Assembly (NCBI GenBank): GCA_015698045.1
Contig: BLAL01000020.1
Location: 930,001-994,000 of the forward strand
From: Rhizophagus clarus
Lineage: Eukaryota; Glomeromycota; Glomeromycetes; Glomerales; Glomeraceae
Reading direction: 5' to 3'
DNA length: 64,000 nucleotides
The notes under the pieces were generated by a model. It ran no database searches, was not told where the DNA came from, and saw only the letters and a list, made by a program, of their open reading frames with translations. Of this stretch, positions 55,734-64,000 are shown piece after piece. The translations under genes and the position numbers were made by a program. Position 1 is the first letter of the stretch; every line of letters starts with the position of its first letter.

Positions 55734-58631
55734 ATTAATTTGACAAAGTTGTTATTGATTAGATTTGATAAGTTTATTGATTAAAAAATATTAAATGTAA
55801 ATTTTACGAATATAATCTATGCAAATAAAAAAATTAATAATAATAATGAAGATGATTTACATCCTTCATTACCAGTTCTATCCATTCTTCGAAATTAATA
55901 TACGTTTGTTCGGAGGGCATTATAGGCATGGGAGCGACAACTTCCAAAGATGCATTTCTTTCGAAGAATTAATTATCTGGCAGAACCATTACTTCCATTA
56001 AGTAATTTGAGTTCGCAACAGATTTCCTACGAGTTTGGATCTCAGAAGCGTCGTCATTTAGGGGAATGTTTGTATTTCTGGAACCTTGGTGAGTCAGTCA
56101 AAAATCACGTGAATGAAAAGAAAGAATGAAAAGGAGATAGAAATTCGTAAAAATCGCGATGATGTACTAACTTTGATAGCACCTGGAGGACCAAGAACGC
56201 TTTAGTGATAGCAAATCGTGTAACTATCATCTAATTTTCCCGTCCACTATAGTTTAGAATTTAAAGGAATGAATGAATGAATGAATAAATAAAATAAATA
56301 AATATGATGTAATATATGAAGAGTTCGTATAAATTGATTAATTTATTGGATTGAAAAATGCAGCCAAAATTATTAGGTTTACTGTCACTTATCCAAAATG
56401 AAAACACCACAAAAATTTGTTTAAAATCACAAGAACGTTGTTGCAGCAAGTGCTACACATTACCTCCATCAGATCTAATAAAACAGAATTGGTATACGTC
56501 AAATAGATAATAGATATAACTTGTTTGTGTGCTGATTTAGCAGAGCTAATTGCATTGATTTTGTATTTCCCTTTCTAAGAACTTCCCCATATTTATTTTA
56601 CTCTATAAAATATCTTCATCAAGATTATTGTCAACTTTGATAATAACAACTTACTACATAATTTCAATATATGATTCCTCTTTCATGCATCTTTCGTGTT
56701 ATTGCAATTTGTTTGTGGTACCATCTCTTTGATGCCAACTTGAGTATTGCATGAGATGTCTCAAATATATTGTTCTAGACTCTTGATGGTTACTCATTTA
56801 TGAAAGAAATCAGAATGAGGACATCATTGTGGAATAGCCAAATGTAGCAGCTAGTGCTGTTGCGCCAGTCCATATTGTATTTATCCAATTCCCAAATATA
56901 ATATAGTTGAGTATAAGTAGGAATTAATTCTACTAGTATAAAAAGTTTTAATTTCTAAATAAACTATTTCATTGTCTATAATGTCATATTTTTTTTTTTT
57001 GGATATAATCAATTATTCCATTTCTCTTAAATAACAATTAAATGTTCATCAATGGCGTTATAATCTGATCACGGTAAAACCTGCGTAAAGTTTTTTATTA
57101 TTAACTTTAATCATCCTTTAAATTATATTTCCATTCTTGAGTCTTCTTCACATACTAATCATATATTATCCAGTATTAAATATATATAGTTATCTTAGAA
57201 TCTAAACGTTCCATAATTAAGCCATTTCATATCAGTATACACCATGGTAGTCTTTAAATGCGGAGAAATGTTCGAATCCTACATCTAAGGAACAACAACA
57301 ACCAATTCAATTCTTAAATCAAAAGTAAACTTCAGGTATCATAGAAAATATAGTGAACCAAACTAATAAATTATGTATTAGTGACTAATACATGAATTTG
57401 TTAAAGATACGTATTAATAGTTCAAAAGTATCTCACATGTCACCCTTTCAACATATGTACTTTGAAAGTTGTCAACAAAACCTGATACTCTAGATTGTCT
57501 TCGTTTAATAAAATTTCCCAATGCAAGTATATTTAATCGGTACATGCAAAATATCTAAATAAAAAAAAAGTAATTTTGGTTATTAAATAATTTATATATC
57601 AAAGAATGCTGAAGCAAAAACACTTCCAAATTACCTTTGTAAGATCTTATTTCGCCAAACCTGAACTAAACTACTGAAGTCATGAATTTAAAACCAGGAA
57701 CATGGACAGATTAGGAAAACATGTTTTGCTTTTGGAAATAGATATGAAGATGTTTGGTACTCTAATAGAAAATGATTTTGATAAAGTAATATTTTTTAAA
57801 AAATTAATTCCATATTCATCTCGTAAACTGTAGTCTGTAAAAGTAATACAATTATGGAATAGAAACATTATTACCATCATCGATCACATCGATCACAGTT
57901 ACGATAAGAAACATCATGAAATAACGTAGATTCTTAAAAATTACGAATCTTCGGAGAAAAATAGTCGAAGGAGTTATCGGAGTGGCAATAAAATTCAAAA
58001 TAGTGTGCTTGTCAGAACTTTATAATGAGAAAGTTCTGTTGTTTATAGAAGCAGCTGATATTATGATTTCTGACCTAAATTTAAAATTGTTTTATTAGCA
58101 CATTCGAGTTTTTTTTTTTAAAAAAAAAAAAATCATCCGGTATACAAATTTTTTTACTTACATAATATGTTGATTAAAATCAATAATCTCATTCATAAAC
58201 AAATAATCTTCAATACCAAAAGTATAAGCTTTTTCTTTAACTCTTAGATCGGATTTTTTCGTCTCAATTTCTAATCAATAAATCAATATAAAAGATAATA
58301 TTATTTATACGTATATATAATTTAAATCATTAATAATATACAGTAAATAATAATAATAAATTACATTTGAACATATAAGTACATTTAGCAACATAATTCA
58401 ACATTTAGTCCCGAATTTTCAAAGGCGATGCGTATTCCTGATAAACCGATTTTTGAAATATAGCAGATAGACAATTAATTTTAATTAGTCTTTTCTTTAA
58501 TGTTTAAAATATATATATATATATACCACCATTGTTTCTTTGTAGTCAATTTCTTTTCGGGCGCATGTATTCCCACCGTAATTCTCACCAATTAAACGCA
58601 TATAGACGAGAACTTTTCTTTTTATTCATGC
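55734..58631. other. Unassigned AT-rich region with exon-like pieces
   Basis: A plus-strand frame at about 55957-56120 reads RINYLAEPLLPLSNLSS and FGSQKRRHLGECLYFW, protein-like but unassigned. A minus-strand ORF at 57680-57880 (NCITFTDYSLRDEYGIN) might be another decayed exon. Microsatellite-like GAATGAATGAATAAATAA lies near 56267. No complete gene. Confidence 0.3.
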
Positions 58632-58651
58632 AAAAAAAAAAAAAAAAAAAA

Positions 58652-58689
58652 AGATCACATGCTGTGTAGAGCTTTGAGTCATGTGATCT
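58652..58689. repeat. Hairpin next to a poly-A run
   Basis: AGATCACATG at 58652-58661 and CATGTGATCT at 58680-58689, a 10-bp perfect stem, after about 20 A bases at 58632-58651. Confidence 0.6.
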
Positions 58690-58699
58690 GTCATGGAAC

Positions 58700-59250
58700 C
58701 ATGCGTTTTTTCATATCCATTAAAAAAATTTCCAGTGAAACGAACGGAATAAACCAAAACTTTTTTCCAAGATTAAATCTCCGTATAAATCTGTTTTCAT
58801 GAATTAGGCCCGATCTTATGAATCCATCTGAAATACACATCTCTTCGTCGAGAAGATCAGTTATATCGTTCCATTACAATAAAATGAAAGATTTTTTCTC
58901 ATCTCTTGAAAACCCATAGAAGTCTGCAAGTACAGTAATCCTTATAAGAACATCTACAACTTTTAATTTATGAAAACATTCTGTCATTATTTTGTTATTT
59001 TGTTATTAGAAAAGTTTATGACAAAAAAATAAATTTAAACATTTACCTGATGATCCGCTATCATCTGCAAGACATTTTGGACCCTCCATCCATAATTTGA
59101 TGTAAATGCACCTGCTTTGTCAACATATTTGATATCTTTTGATATGAGAGAATTGATTGTAATCAACCCACTCGAGATAATCCTTCAATTTCGGGATCAT
59201 TGTTGGCCCGACTGTATTGACACACTAAGCAAGTGCTTCTCGTTTTTTAT
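58700..59250 (-). pseudogene. Decayed coding fragments, minus strand
   Basis: From about 59180 to 59048 the minus strand reads VDKAGAFTSNYGWRVQNV and LQMIADHQ, followed exactly by a GTAAAT donor. After an acceptor-like ACTTGCAG near 58930 it reads DFYGFSRDEKKSFILL, a TAA, then NDITDLLDEEMCISDGF and SLEIFLMDMKKRMVP to a stop near 58694. The two pieces look like consecutive exons of a decayed gene. Family unknown. Confidence 0.35.
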
Positions 59251-59299
59251 TAAAATACAAACTGGACAAATTCCAAACATTAATTTAACTTTATTATAG

Positions 59300-60410
59300 A
59301 AAAAAAATGATGATGACCAAACACGTCGAAAAATAGCTATTTTTTTTTTCTCAATAACAAATGATCAATTCTTTTTAATCTTTCCATTTTGTAAAAATTT
59401 CTAAATTAATTAAATGAGTTGAATTAAGAATTTGGTTTCTGCTATCTACAAACATGTCACTATATGTGTATAAATTTCTTGTTGAATACGGTAGTCACCA
59501 TATGCGTATATGGTAATATTATCTTGCAAATTATACGCTATGTTTGATCGCACATTGCATAAAATGAATCAATGCTAGTAAAAGTCTTTTTAATTACTTA
59601 ACAAATCAATAAATAGTATTCGAGAAAGGCATTAATGACGTGTTCAGTTTCTTTAATTAGAATTTTTTAGATGTAATATGTTTAGTATAATTCTTTGCTC
59701 GTATATCACCGTATCACAAATTCAATAGCATAAAAGAAGTTATTGTATTTAAAAAAAAAAATCATCAACGCACAAATTGCGGCTTGTCAAAAACCGGATG
59801 ATTAGGCGTTGATCAAGTATCAAGATAAAACGAGATCAATAACTCGTTACAGTAATGCCAAGCATGATAGACTCGGCAAAAATGTCATCGACCATGACCA
59901 AAATTACTAAATGTAGAAATATTAAAGAAACCAGGGATAAAAACATATCAGATATGGCAAATAATAGAATTGCAAACCCACGTTACAGCCTGATACAGCC
60001 ATATTCCACGCATATTAAATTCCAACGATTTCGCGACAGATAAAGATTTTCTTTTTTCTTTTTCAAATGTGAATTAATTTTTTAAATGCATGAAACTTCT
60101 ATGATCAGTATACACCAGTTATGAATATTATTTAAAATTTATTACTCTATGCTTAGCCTATACTAGTTATCTGGTTTAAAAATACGCAACAAGAAGATGT
60201 TGTTGAAATAAAATTATTTTATTAATCTCAGATTAGTCAAGTAACGCAAATTCTTTATTAATCAAACTGATGTATTTAATAATGAAATAGTTAATTCATC
60301 AGAGGGGCAATAACCATGCCATCAGTGCAAAGGTTATTGTATTATTTAAAAATTTATATGGAGTTACTCTCGTGACAAGCGATCAGTTTAACGAAAGATG
60401 TTGAAAATTG
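59300..60410. other. AT-rich region, nothing assigned
   Basis: The short ORF at 59855-60043 (Met/Lys/Thr-rich) has no recognisable domain. No repeats of note. Confidence 0.3.
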
Positions 60411-60413
60411 GGT

Positions 60414-60465
60414 AACTCGCGAGTCACGATGGTGTCTAGATTTTAAACTGGGAAACTCGCGAGTT
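60414..60465. promoter_or_regulatory. Paired ACTCGCGAGT palindromes
   Basis: The 10-bp palindrome ACTCGCGAGT occurs at 60415-60424 and 60455-60464 (the second extended to AACTCGCGAGTT), centres 40 bp apart. They lie about 45-90 bp upstream of an ATG at 60507. A protein-binding pair is possible; no direct evidence. Confidence 0.35.
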
Positions 60466-60506
60466 CAATAATATAAACGAATCATGAAGGAGCACAACAC
60501 AACAAG

Positions 60507-60692
60507 ATGGTCTCCAAGTCGCCGGATCTTATTGATCTTGAAGGCAATAAATTAATATGGACATTTTAAAAGAGATTACAATTGCTCATTATTCCATGGA
60601 CTAGACAGTACGCAGCCATTAATCAAAAATTCGGCGAGCTGTGCAGTCATCTAATCGTCTTTAAACAAGACAGCATACATCTTGGTGGATGA
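60507..60692 (+). pseudogene. Short interrupted ORF downstream of the palindromes
   Basis: Reads MVSKSPDLIDLEGNKLIW, a TAA at 60567-60569, then in the same frame PWTRQYAAINQKFGELC and LIVFKQDSIHLGG to TGA at 60690-60692. It is protein-like but unrecognised. It could be a small decayed gene. Confidence 0.3.
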
Positions 60693-61920
60693 CTATAATA
60701 TGGAGTAATATTATAGATAAACTGTGGAAATAATAAATTAGATTTCATCTTAAAGTGTATATTATTTTTTCCATTTCAATCATATTTGTTAATGAATTTC
60801 ATCGTATTTACTTATTTTTTTATGGTTTTTACCATTTACACATTTACAACGATTACAAAAACAATGTATTATCAATTATTTTTCATTTCGTGTATAATAT
60901 TTATTTTATAGATTTTCTTTAATAAAATTTTGTTTGATCTTGAAATATCATATGAAAAATACGAAAAATACGAAAAATCTTCACTGATTTCTACGTGATA
61001 AGGGTTTCTTTTTGATAATTTGATAATATGTTATCTGGTTATCCAAAAAAATTTGATGATCGTGGCAATTAATCATGATAAATGTTTTACGTGAAATTCA
61101 ATTAATAAATTCGTTAAACAAACAAGAAAATTCAAGTTTATATTAATTAAATGTCCAAATTTACACTATCGAGGATTACCATCAAAAATAATATATATTT
61201 AATTAGTTAATTACTTAACAAAAAGATAATCACACGGATTAGCCTTTTGGATGGATAATAAGGATAATAAAGACTATCCGTAAATATTGTTATAAAACCT
61301 TATTATTACTGTGCCTTTTTGCTTTTATTTCTAATTAAATAAATAAATAAATAAAAATAAATAATTATTAATACTATATTTGATACAATTAAACCAAAAG
61401 ACGTATTTAAAGAAAAAATAAATTCTTTAGCGATTAAAAGTAGAGGGCTTTTAATGGCGTATTTAAAAAAAATAAATCAGCCTAGTTTCTTGTATTTTTT
61501 TTTTTTTTTTATCGATTAAAGGCTTTTTTAAATTTTAATGTTTTGGGCTTATCGTACATACAATACATACATCAACAATATTAATTAACCTTCCTTTATT
61601 ATATATAAAATCCAATATTAAAAGCAGGGTCCTTAACCAGGAACGTAGGATACGTAAGCAATTATGTCAAGTCAAATAACGGATATCAGCCATTAACAAT
61701 GCGCAAAAATTGTTTGTTTGTTTACCGATTTTGTTTGTTTATTTTCAACTGTGGTGTCGATTTTGGTTTTGTGTGACTACGCAATCCACTTTTCTGGAAG
61801 TCACTTTTCTGGAAGTTTACCATTTCTCTCTATATAGATTCTTGTATATACAAAAACAAAAAAAATATTTTCATTCATTCCTTTTGTATTTCGTGACTCT
61901 ACAAACCTTCATAAACCTTC
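60693..61920. other. AT-rich region, nothing assigned
   Basis: Contains AAAT/AATA runs near 61340 and a T-run near 61498-61510. No gene supported; the ORF at 61710-61931 is compositionally noise-like. Confidence 0.35.
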
Positions 61921-61924
61921 ACCT

Positions 61925-62285
61925 TCCTTAAATTTCGCAAACTTCGCAAACTTATCAAACCTCGCAAACCTCGCAAATTCCGCAAACTTCGCAAACTTCG
62001 CAAACCATGAACCTCGCAAAACCTCGCAAACTCCTCAAACTTCGCAAACCACGAACCTCGCAAAACCTTGCAAACTCCTCAAACTTCGCAAACCACGAAC
62101 CTCGTAAAACCTCAAGCCTTCACAAACCTTAACAAACTCACCTCGAAAACCTTACAGACTTCGCAAACCCTTTGCAAACCTCAACATACTCCCCTCGTAA
62201 AACCTCGCAGACCTCGCAACCTTCTCAAACCTACCTTTCAAGCTATTACAACATCAAATCTCACACAAACTCGCAAGCAAACCTA
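61925..62285. repeat. Minisatellite of TTCGCAAACC and CCTCGCAAA words
   Basis: Irregular units of about 9-10 bp (TTCGCAAAC, CTCGCAAAC, CTCAAAC, CACGAAC) keep several frames open on both strands, so the ORF at 62068-62286 is a by-product. A partial longer period of about 57 bp is visible (AACCTCGCAAAACCTCGC recurring). Confidence 0.7.
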
Positions 62286-63430
62286 ACACACACCTACTCA
62301 TCAAAATAACAAATAAGAAAACTGCTGAAGAAAGACGGCATCATGGTGATAATTCCAACGATTGTTAAAAGTGTTTCGAGCTTTTCCTAAACAAATTCAC
62401 GACCTCGTAAACATCACTCAATGATATGGAAATAATTATGACTCTTCACCCTCTTGTGCTAAGCCATAGCTCTCAGCCACCTTGAACCATTATATTATTA
62501 TACTTAACTGTTAATTTATTTTTATTTATTATTATAATTATTTCATATATATTATACCTCTCATGAATACTTATCCCCACATTTGGGTCAAAGGCCACTT
62601 CTCAGATAATTGGTCCAGATAGCATGGCTGAAAAAATTTTTTTGAAAGTTATAAGGCAAGAGGAAAAATTAAAGAATATTATACGAGATAAAGGTAATAG
62701 GTTATTATTTGTAGAAATAAAAGTTATAAACTATCTCCAACAATTGGGCTAAAGGCTATTATTCCCTAAGATGTAAAAATGGATTTGCTAGAAAAATGGT
62801 CAAATATTAAATTAGTCAAAGGCCATTACACTTCTCATTAATTCATACCCGTAATAATTGGGCAGAAGATTATTGTGGCCTTCTAAAAGATTACATTACT
62901 CACCAGGATTAACCGGGTCAATGATTATTTATTTATTATCAAAAACAATAACAGCCTAAGATTCATTTATTCTTAAGCTATAACTGCTTCTCAGAACAGA
63001 AATGGCCAATGCAGTTAATAATGCTCTTTAAAGCATGTATTATGGATACATGAAAATGGATGTCAGCAAACCACCAAAGTGTAATAAGATTATTTTTATA
63101 TAGAGTGTTTACACAGTTAACTCTAATTATAAGTATATAATGGGCTATTATTTGTTGAAGAATTTCACAACCTCTTACCATCAACAACTTCAATCGGCTT
63201 CATTATATCTCGTGTAAGAGTATCAATTACTGGTATCTCAAGCACTCTTGTCCATACATATACAAAGATTTATGGGCCAAATCTCAGAACGATATGTATT
63301 ATGAAATTAAAGGGTAATTTGATGAAAACAAAGCTGCTCCTGAAAATTCTAGTGACAAAATTTGTTACGTGATTCAAGAGATTATGCATTGTTTGTATCT
63401 CAACTAGCGAAGATCCTTCGTCTATTGAAG
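62286..63430. other. Unassigned region with GGGCTAAAGGC-like repeats
   Basis: Words of the type TTGGG(T/C)(C/A)AAAGGC(C/T)A recur at about 62584, 62746, 62811 and 62856 as diverged repeats. The minus-strand ORF at 62978-63193 is not recognised. Confidence 0.3.
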
Positions 63431-63458
63431 ATGGTTACGAACAATTAAAATAATTACA

Positions 63459-63840
63459 ATGACAATTAATTATGGAAAAACTTTTAATAGACATTATGAC
63501 TCTAAGAACTTTATGCCGAAAGTCAATCACAAGAGGAAGAGGATGGTTTTCCGTTGTCTGTTGGAGGAAAATGGTGATGATACAGACAAAACATCTATAA
63601 GTGTCGATGAACCTCTTGCTAATTCGGAAAATCACAAGAGGAAGAAGTTGCAGTACTGTTGATCGCACTGTCACAGGATGATGCACCAATGCCAATAACT
63701 GGTAATCGATGAGGAAGAAGTTGCAGTACTGTTGATCATACTATCACAGAATGATGCATCTGAGGAAGATATATTTCGGCATTTTTTAAAAGATAATATA
63801 CCTATGAAAATGAAAATTATGGACACAATGGATAAAGTAA
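63459..63840 (+). pseudogene. Charged ORF with internal duplication
   Basis: The ORF 63459-63662 reads MTINYGKTFNRHYDSK, KVNHKRKRMVFRCLLEEN and a KRKK tail. In another frame, EEEVAVLLIALSQDDAP (from about 63631) and EEEVAVLLIILSQNDAS (from about 63711) are copies of a ~75-bp tandem duplication; the second continues EDIFRHFLKDNIPMKMK to a possible GTAATC donor near 63839. The product is unknown; a frameshift separates the parts. Confidence 0.3.
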
Positions 63841-63892
63841 TCCTTAATTTTATTTATTTCATACTTTATTTAATGTATTGATTTCATATATT

Positions 63893-64000
63893 CATGTACT
63901 TTACTTTATTCATGTACTTTACTTTATTCATGTACTTTACTTTATTCATGTACTTTACTTTATTCATGTACTTTACTTTATTCATGTACTTTACTTTATT
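63893..64000. repeat. 18-bp minisatellite running off the window
   Basis: CATGTACTTTACTTTATT repeats exactly from 63893 at 63911, 63929, 63947, 63965 and 63983, and is cut by the window end. Confidence 0.95.

Noticed and set aside
62068-62286. 72-residue ORF in the TTCGCAAAC minisatellite
   Set aside because: Several frames on both strands are open because of the repeat; no domain.

Overview
This window reads as a very AT-rich eukaryotic nuclear sequence. Introns are short (about 64-77 nt) with CTAAC-like branch points, and most recognisable coding sequence belongs to transposable elements. The mix of Ty3/Gypsy, several LINEs, Tc1/mariner-, hAT- and pogo-like DNA transposons, many AT-rich satellites and a small Myb/SANT-like gene fits an arbuscular-mycorrhizal fungus genome (Glomeromycotina, Rhizophagus-like). 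That assignment is an inference from composition and family style. No rRNA, tRNA or CRISPR was found.

Layout. 1-2052: the window-truncated end of a repeat element filled by a CpG-containing palindromic satellite, inserted into a Ty3/Gypsy element. 2053-8736: decayed Gypsy element (protease, RT, RNase H, a Cys-rich module, integrase, an antisense coiled-coil ORF, a sense ORF, polypurine tract, 3' LTR) with a 373-bp MITE inside. 8885-16200: tandem arrays plus a four-exon reverse-strand Myb/SANT-like gene, whose first intron took two LINE insertions at the same target. 16197-23265: satellites and exon/intron-like arrays. 23600-33277: a LINE interrupted at 24055-27838 by a Tc1/mariner-like transposon carrying an apparently intact four-exon transposase and a convergent three-exon SAM-domain gene. 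33620-36050: hAT and pogo/Tigger transposase remnants. 36055-42706: second copy of the 16.2-kb repeat, then a large inverted repeat holding a hAT-like element with an 8-bp target duplication. 42707-47011: a second LINE, interrupted by a Tc1/mariner-like foldback that itself holds a LINE-tail insertion and a TTAA-flanked element. 47.7-50.6 kb: a reverse-strand, low-copy-looking gene full of stop codons. 50.7-64 kb: mostly unassigned AT-rich sequence with short exon-like pieces, small repeats and two minisatellites.

The most unusual feature is that several unrelated-looking tandem arrays (8.9-9.8, 14.1-14.9, 16.9-17.9/36.9-38.5 and 21.0-22.8 kb) carry intron signals in nearly every unit (GTAAG-type donor, CTAAY branch point, pyrimidine tract, TAG acceptor). 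They look like arrays of micro-exons, or in one case of back-to-back introns. The second notable item is the two-gene Tc1/mariner-like transposon at 24.06-27.84 kb.
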